Shown one piece after another: positions 35,501 through 42,043 of a stretch of 64,000 nucleotides of DNA. The position numbers and the translations under genes were made by a program. Origin of the DNA: CAIYZT01 sp947461435 (GTDB lineage Bacteria > Pseudomonadota > Alphaproteobacteria > Rhodobacterales > Rhodobacteraceae); assembly GCA_965284435.1 (NCBI GenBank), contig OZ260083.1, forward strand, positions 3,100,001 through 3,164,000, read 5' to 3'. The notes under the pieces are model-generated. The model was not told where the DNA came from. It ran no database searches and saw only the letters and a list, made by a program, of their open reading frames with translations. The first letter of the stretch is position 1. The number at the start of each line of letters is the position of its first letter.

Positions 35501-35761
35501 ATGCCCAGCCTGCCAACCAGCGCCTCCGTGGCCAAACAGGCCACGGTCAAAAACGCGGTGAACCTGTCAAAACTGACGCTGATCGGGATCTACGGCAGTG
35601 ACGGGCGCCGATATGCCTTGGTGCGCCAGCCAAACGGCAGGCTTGTCAAAGTCAAAGTTGGCGACCGCTTGGATGGCGGAAAAGTGGCGGCCATTTCGAC
35701 ATCCGAACTGACATATCAAAAAGGTGGCCGCGCACTGACCTTGGAATTGCCGCGCACCTGA
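32573..35761 (+). CDS. Large bitopic protein with PilM/GspL-like and PilP/GspC-like ends
   Basis: 1062 residues. Residues 1-180 look like the actin-like PilM/GspL cytoplasmic fold (FALDFRDGAVAVLHR, KLIIPNDQILYASV, VNVAVIARETLAEAE). Residues 180-590 are a low-complexity Ala/Pro/Glu linker. One membrane helix is at about 594-615 (FLGLILTGILLVLLALVAAW), followed by a second long disordered stretch. The final 75 residues (LSKLTLIGIYGSDGRRYALV ... VKVGDRLDGGKVAAIS) match the PilP/GspC homology-region pattern. No other pilus or type II secretion gene is near. The domain calls are by eye. It may act as a cell-envelope scaffold. Confidence 0.65.
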   Translation: MKPTFALDFRDGAVAVLHRTARGWMAVGQTTFDSPDMEEALSFLRSTALGLSPGGVATKLIIPNDQILYASVHAPGPDAAKRRKQIAAALVGRTPYDVADLVFDWWGKGDEVNVAVIARETLAEAEGFAHLHRFNPVSFVAVPDNGVFQGEPWFGMSSVATQILAAGEKVDRDQDPVRIIGRDAGTTIEPVSEKPAPVLQADRELAAPEEPPFTAEPVQDPEAVLNQAPVADPLNKPIPEFGSDLAATSDPITELAPNLNLASVQEPARASEAPIPAKDLRNEDVPASAAAQNPTSADIVRGMAPEPSFPKAAPEAKFVGSFSPEEAEAPLNPADAPAIDDVPAPTREPRATLPDQNAPRKTVEIATEEAPMAIDVDDDAADPAPAPRSETFLPPRGNTDAGAAAPSSGFSLLRAFSSRRKEPSAPAPLKAEPTVASLPPVMDRAPDLPPTPPLTASVTAPQIEAFIDAPIEAAQTAAPETSGLAVIGAAGTAARATSPAKMTAERPALARPLPGTAPSKASAGKASKASKGFGAFVTAPSIPGAKGPRVPVAQKGPLNAPSANPSGVSPARPGTRPIGLGARPVPARGKPRFLGLILTGILLVLLALVAAWASFFLAFNEDGAATTNVAAIEQPAAADVPAPEDEMLADMQDPADFTEAEVAGTTGATEEIAAAVDPATDPAAEQQPLEAAPDTGLVAETGAAAVSPAGDAQDEIFLAAIDTPPQPPDPSALGVPAARTDAMPSPAVPPPPFGTVYQFDADGLIIPTPEGIATPEGVLLVAGRPPVVPTSRTPAVVAAVAAAAPSAAVPEAGTTTSIGNPSTVVTDPATEVPVFADPALKDFRPQPRPAGLQVPSQTGTAEDPTLAPGAGTRFASLRPQARPPAILALAAPPADPETSVDQASIESAVQSASLVNGGAVLPQDRSPLAVSVSRKPETRPKTLQTASVSSEAAVEEVSASAAPAAEADAEPEHEGAMPSLPTSASVAKQATVKNAVNLSKLTLIGIYGSDGRRYALVRQPNGRLVKVKVGDRLDGGKVAAISTSELTYQKGGRALTLELPRT

Positions 35762-35779
35762 TCTCGGCCGGTTCCGCGC

Positions 35780-36880
35780 TTACAGCACGCCTCTGGCAAC
35801 TTGGTCAGCCTCAATCGACTCAAACAGCGCCTTGAAGTTTCCCTCACCAAATCCATCGTCGCCTTTGCGCTGGATGAATTCAAAAAAGATCGGCCCTATC
35901 ATGGTCTTGCTGAAGATCTGCAGCAAAATGCGGGTCTCCCCACCGTCAACCACGCCTTCTCCATCGATCAGGATCCCATGTTTCTCCAAACGGTCCAACG
36001 GCTCGATATGTCCAAAGACGCGTGTGGTGGATAGGTCGTAATACGATGTTGGCGGCTTTGGCATAAAGGACAAACCCATATCGGCGATCCGGTCCGTCGC
36101 CGCGTAAATATCCTCAGATCCCACGGCGATATGCTGTATTCCCTCACCGTTATAGCGTCGTAAGTATTCAACGATTTGCCCGGTTTCACCGCGATCTTCG
36201 TTGATCGGAATTCGGATACGACCGCAGGGTGAGGTCAAGGCGCGGCTGTGCAAACCCGTGAACTTTCCCTCGATGTCAAAGAACCGAATCTGACGAAAGT
36301 TGAACAAGGACTGATAAAAGGCAAACCACTTATCCATATTCCCGCGATGAACATTGTGGGTCAGATGATCCAGATAATAAAAGCCCACGCCAGCAGGTTT
36401 TGCAGCCGCCACCCAATCAAAAGCGTCATCATAGGGGTTGGTGTCGCCATAAAGGTCCGTGAAATACAGTAAGGACCCGCCAATTCCAACGATCGCCGGC
36501 AAGTCCAACGCTTTGCCCGGCCCGTCAAAGGGCGTCGCCCCTTTGGCCACGGCCTGCGCAAAGGCGGCAGGCGCATCTGCCACCCGCCAACACATCGAGG
36601 GGGCGCAGGGGCCGTGATCGGCAACAAATCGGCGCGCGTGGCTGTCCGGTTCGTCATTCAGAAGATAGCTGATATCCCCCTGCTGCCAAAGCTCGATGGC
36701 TTTGGTCCGATGCTGGGCAACCTTCGCAAAGCCCATGCGCGTAAACGTTGCGCGCAGTTTATCCGGTTCCGGATGGGCGAACTCGACAAATTCAAACCCG
36801 TCCGTCCCCGCCGGATTGTCGGCAGTGCGGGTGGAACGCGGCGCGGAATGGGGAAAGGGGCCCACGAAATACTCCTGCAT
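35780..36880 (-). CDS. hppD: 4-Hydroxyphenylpyruvate dioxygenase
   Basis: 366 residues of the two-domain vicinal oxygen chelate fold. Iron ligands: H172 (LDHLTHNV), H250 (GIQHIAVG) and E334 (FFEFIQRKGDDGFGEGNF); the C-terminal gating-helix motif is present. It converts 4-hydroxyphenylpyruvate to homogentisate in tyrosine breakdown. Start is uncertain: ATGs at 36916, 36889 and 36880 are in frame, and 36880 best fits family length. It is divergent from an Lrp-type gene. No homogentisate dioxygenase gene lies nearby. Confidence 0.92.
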   Translation of the reverse strand: MQEYFVGPFPHSAPRSTRTADNPAGTDGFEFVEFAHPEPDKLRATFTRMGFAKVAQHRTKAIELWQQGDISYLLNDEPDSHARRFVADHGPCAPSMCWRVADAPAAFAQAVAKGATPFDGPGKALDLPAIVGIGGSLLYFTDLYGDTNPYDDAFDWVAAAKPAGVGFYYLDHLTHNVHRGNMDKWFAFYQSLFNFRQIRFFDIEGKFTGLHSRALTSPCGRIRIPINEDRGETGQIVEYLRRYNGEGIQHIAVGSEDIYAATDRIADMGLSFMPKPPTSYYDLSTTRVFGHIEPLDRLEKHGILIDGEGVVDGGETRILLQIFSKTMIGPIFFEFIQRKGDDGFGEGNFKALFESIEADQVARGVL

Positions 36881-36979
36881 AAATCTCATCAGGAAAGTAA
36901 CGCAAAGAATCCGCATTATTCACGCAAACTTCATTGTATTATTGTGATTTATTACCACATAGTCGCATCCAATCCGTAA

Positions 36980-37453
36980 ATGATGCGAGAATTCCGCATG
37001 CTTGATGCCACCGATTCCCGGCTTTTGGCCGAAATTCAGAAAAACGCCACGCTGACCGCCCAGGATCTTGGCGAAATCCTGAACCTGTCGGCAAGTCAGG
37101 CCGCGCGCCGACGGCAAAGGCTTGAAAGTGAGGGCTATATTCTGAACTACGGCGCACGGCTGGCACCTTCCAAACTGGGATTGACGGTTCAGGCCTTCAT
37201 CCAAGTTCAGATGGCCAGCCATGCACCCGAAGCCGCAAAGGCCTTTGGCCAGCTTTTGGCGTCCATGCCTGAAGTCATCAGCGCCTGGACCCTTACGGGC
37301 AGCACCGACTATCTGTTGCGCATCTGGTGCGCCGATTTGCCCGCCCTGAACCAACTTATCCACGGCCGCCTTCTGGCCCATGCCAGCGTGGCGCGGGTCG
37401 AAAGCCAGATCGTCATGGATCAAATGAAATCTGACACCCCGTTGCCAACCTGA
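36980..37453 (+). CDS. Lrp/AsnC-family regulator, probably of hppD
   Basis: 157 residues. Helix-turn-helix LTAQDLGEILNLSASQAARRRQRLE, then a RAM domain (VQAFIQVQMASHAPEAAKAF ... VISAWTLTGSTDYLLRIW). It lies 99 bases from the divergent hppD across an AT-rich segment, the usual layout of a tyrosine-catabolism regulator. Start could be ATG 36980 or 36998; neither has a strong ribosome-binding site. Confidence 0.88.
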   Translation: MMREFRMLDATDSRLLAEIQKNATLTAQDLGEILNLSASQAARRRQRLESEGYILNYGARLAPSKLGLTVQAFIQVQMASHAPEAAKAFGQLLASMPEVISAWTLTGSTDYLLRIWCADLPALNQLIHGRLLAHASVARVESQIVMDQMKSDTPLPT

Positions 37454-37473
37454 CACCGCCCGAAAGGACTTAA

Positions 37474-39435
37474 ATGGAAAATGTGCTCTACGAAGCGTTG
37501 ATCTATCTCGGGGCGGCTGTGCTGATTGTTCCCTTGGCGGTGCGGGCAGGGCTTGGTTCGGTTTTGGGTTATCTTGCCGCCGGGATCTTGATGGGCCCCG
37601 TCTTTGGTCTGGTGGGCGCCGACACAACCGATTTGCAGCATGTGGCTGAATTCGGCGTCGTCATCATGCTGTTTTTGATCGGGCTTGAACTGGAACCAAA
37701 AGCGTTGTGGGACATGCGCCACCGCCTGATCGGCCTTGGCGGTGCGCAGGTTTTGGGCACAACCGCCTTGATCAGCGCCATCCTGATGGCCTTCGGTGTC
37801 AGTTTTGGAATTTCCCTGATTGCAGGCATGGTGGGATCCTTGTCCTCCACCGCCATCGTGCTGCAAACCTTGACCGAAAAGAACCTGCTGCGCACATCCG
37901 GCGGAAGGGCAACCTTCTCGGTGCTGTTGATGCAGGACATGGCCGTCATTCCGATGCTGGCGATCATTCCGCTTCTGACCCTTGGGGTCATTGATGGCCC
38001 GACGTCAAACATGTTTGGCATCCTCAATCCCAATGCGGCCGAGGCGCCGACGGGCGCGGCCGAACCCATCATGACCTTGATCCAGACTTTGCCGGGTTGG
38101 GCGGCGACGGGGCTGACCTTGGCCATCGTCGCTTCCATCGTGCTGGGGGGCCATTACCTCAGCCGGCCCATGTTTCGCTTTGTGCATGCCGCGCGCCTGC
38201 CGGAAATGTCCACCTTCTTCGCCCTTCTGTTGGTCTTGGGCGCCGCTTTCTTGATGATGATCGTTGGCCTGTCGCCCGCTTTGGGAACCTTCGTGGCAGG
38301 CGTTGTCTTGGCCGGGTCGGAATTCCGGCATCAGCTGGAGGCAGAGTTGAAGCCCTTCAAAGGGCTGCTTCTGGGCTTGTTCTTTATCACGGTCGGGATG
38401 GGCGTGAACTTCGCGATTCTGGCACGCGAACCGCTGCTGGTCTTGCTCCTCACATTTGGATTGATCGCCATCAAGGTCCTCGTCCTTCTGGTCATCAGCG
38501 TTGTCTTCAAGATAAAGGGCCGCGATCGCTGGCTTTTCGCCTTTTCCTTGGCCCAAGGCGGCGAGTTTGGCTTTCTTCTGGTCTCCTTTGCCCGATCTTC
38601 CGGCACCTTGCCCCTCGGGGCCGGGCAAATGGCCCTGTTGGTGGTCAGCTTGTCCATGCTTCTGGCGCCGATCATGTTTTTGGCCTACGAACGCGCCGCC
38701 AAGCGCATAGAGGCGTCGCGCGCCCAAACGGCGCATGATGAGATCGATGAAAAGGGCCAAATCATCATTGCAGGCGTCGGACGCTTCGGCCAAGTGGTGA
38801 ACCGGTTGGTCCGCTCAACCGGGCGGCGGGCCGTTGTTCTTGACAATGACCTCGCCATCATCGAGCGGCTCCGCCGGTTTGGGGTCAAGGGTTTCTTTGG
38901 GGATCCGTCACGGCCCGAACTGCTGCAAAGTGCGGGCCTGATGGAGGCCTCAGTGCTGGTTGTCGCGGTCAACGACCCAAAAATTTCCACCCAGATCGTC
39001 CGCTATGCCCGCACCATGCGGCCTGATCTTCACATCGTGGCCCGCGCCCGGGACCGGGTGCATGTCTATGAACTTTATCAGGCTGGCGCCAATGATACCG
39101 TGCGCGAAACCTTTGACAGCGCGGTCCGCGCAGGCCGCTATGTTTTGGAAAACGTTGGCTATTCCGAATACGAAGCCTCCAAGCTGTCACAGACCTTCTG
39201 GCGCATGGACCGGCAGGCCATGCGCGGGCTGGCCGAGGTTTGGGTTCCCGGACAGCCCGTGGACAAGAACGAAGCCTATATTCGGCGCTCGCAGGAGCTT
39301 GAGCAAGAATTGGAAGCCGCGATCATGGGCGAGATTTATGAGGTTCGTCCCTTGGAAGTGACGGCCGATCTGATCGAGGTCGACGATCACCCGGCCGATA
39401 CGCCCGCCTCGGCAAAAGTCATCATACCGGAATGA
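37474..39435 (+). CDS. Kef-type cation:proton antiporter (CPA2) with RCK domain
   Basis: 653 residues. About 12 helices (1-400) with the CPA2 signature (HVAEFGVVIMLFLIGLELEP, SLSSTAIVLQTLTEK, ALGTFVAGVVLAGSEFRHQLEAELKPFKGLLLGLFFITVGM). A TrkA-N/RCK domain follows at about 425-550 with the dinucleotide loop IIAGVGRFGQVVNRL. Probable potassium/proton antiporter gated by nucleotide or glutathione adducts. Its last 49 bases lie over the convergent cobT gene. Confidence 0.92.
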   Translation: MENVLYEALIYLGAAVLIVPLAVRAGLGSVLGYLAAGILMGPVFGLVGADTTDLQHVAEFGVVIMLFLIGLELEPKALWDMRHRLIGLGGAQVLGTTALISAILMAFGVSFGISLIAGMVGSLSSTAIVLQTLTEKNLLRTSGGRATFSVLLMQDMAVIPMLAIIPLLTLGVIDGPTSNMFGILNPNAAEAPTGAAEPIMTLIQTLPGWAATGLTLAIVASIVLGGHYLSRPMFRFVHAARLPEMSTFFALLLVLGAAFLMMIVGLSPALGTFVAGVVLAGSEFRHQLEAELKPFKGLLLGLFFITVGMGVNFAILAREPLLVLLLTFGLIAIKVLVLLVISVVFKIKGRDRWLFAFSLAQGGEFGFLLVSFARSSGTLPLGAGQMALLVVSLSMLLAPIMFLAYERAAKRIEASRAQTAHDEIDEKGQIIIAGVGRFGQVVNRLVRSTGRRAVVLDNDLAIIERLRRFGVKGFFGDPSRPELLQSAGLMEASVLVVAVNDPKISTQIVRYARTMRPDLHIVARARDRVHVYELYQAGANDTVRETFDSAVRAGRYVLENVGYSEYEASKLSQTFWRMDRQAMRGLAEVWVPGQPVDKNEAYIRRSQELEQELEAAIMGEIYEVRPLEVTADLIEVDDHPADTPASAKVIIPE

Positions 39436-40391
39436 CACGCAACCGCCGATTTCAAAATCCCAATGGCAATGGCCGCGCCAGAGCCTTCACCAAGCCTTAG
39501 ACCCAGCGACAAAAGGGGCTCTTTGCCCAGTTTGGCCAGCAAACGCCCATGCGCCCCTTCGGCCGACAGATGGCCCGCAACCGCATGATCCAATGCATCC
39601 GATGTGACGGCCTGCAAGATGGCGGCGGCCGAACAGGCGATGAATCCATCAAGGATCAGCGGAATACGCAAGGCATGAGCACGCGCCATCGCCCCCGCCA
39701 TCGCCGCAATCTCGCGCCCACCCAGCCGCTGCAAGATCTGCAACGGCTCTGCCGGCGCGTGGCGCAGAACACCTTCGCTTACGGCTTTGGCCTTGCGCGC
39801 AAGCCCGGCATCATCAACGCCCGTGCCGCGACCAACCCAATCCTGCGCCGTGCCCCCAAACAGCGCCAAACACAGCGCCGCGGCGACGGTGGTATTGCCG
39901 ATCCCCATCTCGCCCACAACCAGCAGATCCGCCTTCGGATCCACCGCATCCCACCCCGTGCCAAAGGCTGCGGCGGTCTCCGCCTCGCTCATCGCCTCGG
40001 TTTGGGTGAAATCCCCTGTTGGTCGATCAAGATCCAGGGCGTGAACCTGCATCTTCGCGCCGTACAGGTTCGACAGTTGGTTGATCGCCGCGCCACCATG
40101 TTCAAAATTCGCCACCATCTGCACGGTCACATCCGCCGGAAAGGCCGAAATTCCCTGTGCCGTCACACCATGATTGCCCGCAAAGATCAGCACTTGCGGC
40201 GCGTTCAGGGCGGGTTTGTCGGTGCCCTGCCAACCCGCAACCCAAATCGCCAGATCTTCAAGTCTTGCCAAGGCTCCCGGCGGTTTCGTCAATTGACCGT
40301 TGCGCGCGGCCGCAGATGCGATGGCCGTTGCATCGGCACGGGGCAGATCTTGCAGCGCAGAATGGATATCGGAAAGGGACGCAAAGGCCAT
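39387..40391 (-). CDS. cobT: Nicotinate-nucleotide--dimethylbenzimidazole phosphoribosyltransferase
   Basis: 334 residues. Motifs KPPGALARLEDLAIWVAGW, VLIFAGNHGVTAQGISAFP, GEMGIGNTTVAAAL, GGREIAAMAGAM and the C-terminal GMMTFAEAGVSAG containing the catalytic Glu. CobT makes alpha-ribazole phosphate for the lower ligand of cobalamin. AGGAAACCC precedes ATGATG; 40391 is chosen. Its last 16 codons, including the catalytic Glu, overlap the opposite-strand antiporter gene. No other cobalamin genes are in the window. Confidence 0.92.
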   Translation of the reverse strand: MAFASLSDIHSALQDLPRADATAIASAAARNGQLTKPPGALARLEDLAIWVAGWQGTDKPALNAPQVLIFAGNHGVTAQGISAFPADVTVQMVANFEHGGAAINQLSNLYGAKMQVHALDLDRPTGDFTQTEAMSEAETAAAFGTGWDAVDPKADLLVVGEMGIGNTTVAAALCLALFGGTAQDWVGRGTGVDDAGLARKAKAVSEGVLRHAPAEPLQILQRLGGREIAAMAGAMARAHALRIPLILDGFIACSAAAILQAVTSDALDHAVAGHLSAEGAHGRLLAKLGKEPLLSLGLRLGEGSGAAIAIGILKSAVACHSGMMTFAEAGVSAG

Positions 40392-40508
40392 CATGGGTTT
40401 CCTGTATGGGGCGGCTGGCCAAGCCTTAACGCCCCGCACTCATCTGCGCCAGACACAGACCGACCGATCTGGTCGGCGCGCGACGCGCCATGGCCACCCG
40501 GCAAAATG

Positions 40509-40533
40509 CAAAAGACGGCCCCGAAGGACCGTC
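40509..40533 (-). terminator. Rho-independent terminator of carD
   Basis: On the minus strand an 8-bp stem GACGGTCC/GGGCCGTC (one G-T pair) closes a TTCG tetraloop and is followed by TTTTGC. It starts 22 bases after the carD stop and before cobT. Confidence 0.8.
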
Positions 40534-40555
40534 CTCTTGCCGACCACCGCCCGCA

Positions 40556-41065
40556 TCACGCGGCGCGGGTCACCAAAACGTCATCAACCTTTTTCTGTGC
40601 GCCGGCCTCATCAACGCCTGACACGGCCGCAACTTCGCGCGTCAACCGCTCAAGCGCCGCTTCGTAAAGCTGGCGTTCAGAGTAGCTTTGTTCGCGCTGG
40701 TCATCATTGCGGTGCAAATCACGCACCACTTCTGCGATGGCCATCAAATCACCCGAGTTGATTTTCTGTTCATATTCTTGCGCACGCCGCGACCACATGG
40801 CGCGCTTGACGCGGGCCTTGCCCTTCAGCGTATCCAAAGCCTTGTTGACAACATCCGGCGACGACAGGCTGCGCATGCCGATATCCGTGGCCTTGTGGGT
40901 CGGAACCCGCAGCGTCATTTTGTCCTTTTCGAACGAAACAACAAACAGTTCCAGATGGATGCCGGCAATTTCCTGCTCTTCAATGGAGACGATCTTGCCC
41001 ACGCCATGCGCCGGATAAACGACGAAGTCATTGGGGTGGAAATCGGGCCGCTTCGATTTGGTCAT
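40556..41065 (-). CDS. carD: CarD-family transcriptional regulator
   Basis: 169 residues. The N-terminal RNA-polymerase-interacting Tudor-like domain (FHPNDFVVYPAHGVGKIVSIEEQEIAG ... MTLRVPTHKATDIGMRSLS) is followed by a helical DNA-binding domain with the conserved tryptophan (RAMWSRRAQEYEQKINSGDLMAIAEVVRDL). CarD stabilises the open promoter complex; in alphaproteobacteria it helps at promoters lacking a good -7 T. AAGGGAAGA precedes ATG 41065. A 266-base leader region separates it from fdxA. Confidence 0.93.
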   Translation of the reverse strand: MTKSKRPDFHPNDFVVYPAHGVGKIVSIEEQEIAGIHLELFVVSFEKDKMTLRVPTHKATDIGMRSLSSPDVVNKALDTLKGKARVKRAMWSRRAQEYEQKINSGDLMAIAEVVRDLHRNDDQREQSYSERQLYEAALERLTREVAAVSGVDEAGAQKKVDDVLVTRAA

Positions 41066-41331
41066 GGGGTCTTCCCTTGGTGGCGATCGCCATTTTTGGG
41101 CAAAAAAGTCCATAGCCAGCAAGACTGCCGCTAAGGTGGATGATTTTGCCGTAAATCTGAGGTCTCAGCTTCGCAACGCTGAGGCTGGCGGGTTTGTTAC
41201 GAGATGGTAACGATTCTATAACACAAAAACCGACTGATTCCAACAGCCGCACAGCGCTGTCAGGGTTAATCCAGCGCCGTTATGCCCGCAAATGCGGCAA
41301 CTCATAGTTGCCATTTCCGAAGCAGTTTGGA

Positions 41332-41670
41332 TCAGCCGCCTTCGCCGGGGGCCTCGGAAAAGTACTTTTCAAGTTTTCCGGTCTCACCGTCGCGCTCGGT
41401 GGCTTCGGGCAATGGGTCTTTTTTGGTCACGATCACCGGCCACTTGATCGAATACTTGCGATTAAACTCTACCCATTCGGCCATGTTCGGCTCGGTATCC
41501 GGGCGGATCGCATCAGCGGGACATTCAGGCTCGCATACTCCGCAGTCGATGCATTCATCCGGATGGATGACGAGCATATTCTCGCCCTCATAGAAGCAAT
41601 CTACGGGGCATACCTCGACACAGTCGGTGTATTTGCAAGAGATGCAGTTGTCGATCACGACATAGGTCAT
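41332..41670 (-). CDS. fdxA: 7Fe ferredoxin (FdI type)
   Basis: 112 residues. Cys9, Cys12, Cys17, Cys21, Cys25 in CISCKYTDCVEVCPVDC, and Cys40, Cys43, Cys46, Cys50 in CIDCGVCEPECP: the arrangement of Azotobacter FdI carrying one [3Fe-4S] and one [4Fe-4S] cluster. A C-terminal extension (RKYSIKWPVI) is also as in FdI. Cytoplasmic low-potential electron carrier. Start 41670 chosen by family length. Confidence 0.95.
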   Translation of the reverse strand: MTYVVIDNCISCKYTDCVEVCPVDCFYEGENMLVIHPDECIDCGVCEPECPADAIRPDTEPNMAEWVEFNRKYSIKWPVIVTKKDPLPEATERDGETGKLEKYFSEAPGEGG

Positions 41671-41722
41671 AAAACAGCTCTTCTTTTGGGTCGCAAACCG
41701 GGACTTAGCCCGGTCCGCAAGA

Positions 41723-42043
41723 TCATTCAAGCGGGGCGATCGGGGATGTCGCGTCCAAGTCGACATAAAGTAACTGGGCTATGCTCGCCGGGCCACGCCG
41801 TTCGCTCAAAGAGGTGACCTTGACGACCCGAATGCGGTTTGCTTGCGGAAACGTCAAAACATCTCCGGTGCCCAGACCATACCCCGGCTTTGTGCAGCGA
41901 TGACCATTCACGCGCAGATGACCACTTTCCACCGTTTCAGCGGCAAGATCGCGGGATTTGAAAAACCGGGCCACAAAAAGCCATTTATCCAGCCGCAGTT
42001 TCGGCTGGACCGCAGGATTATGCTTGCCCGAAGGCCCTGGCAA
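41723..42043 (-). CDS. S4-domain RNA-binding protein (Hsp15-like)
   Basis: 106 residues. The S4 fold is LRLDKWLFVARFFKSRDLAAETVESGHLRVNGHRC, followed by a KPGYGLGTGDVLTF turn. Hsp15 rescues stalled 50S subunits carrying peptidyl-tRNA. The start is TTG at 42043, directly after the helicase stop (TGATTG), with AAGG 6 bases before, so translation is coupled to the helicase. ATG starts are absent upstream in this frame. Confidence 0.85.
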   Translation of the reverse strand: MPGPSGKHNPAVQPKLRLDKWLFVARFFKSRDLAAETVESGHLRVNGHRCTKPGYGLGTGDVLTFPQANRIRVVKVTSLSERRGPASIAQLLYVDLDATSPIAPLE

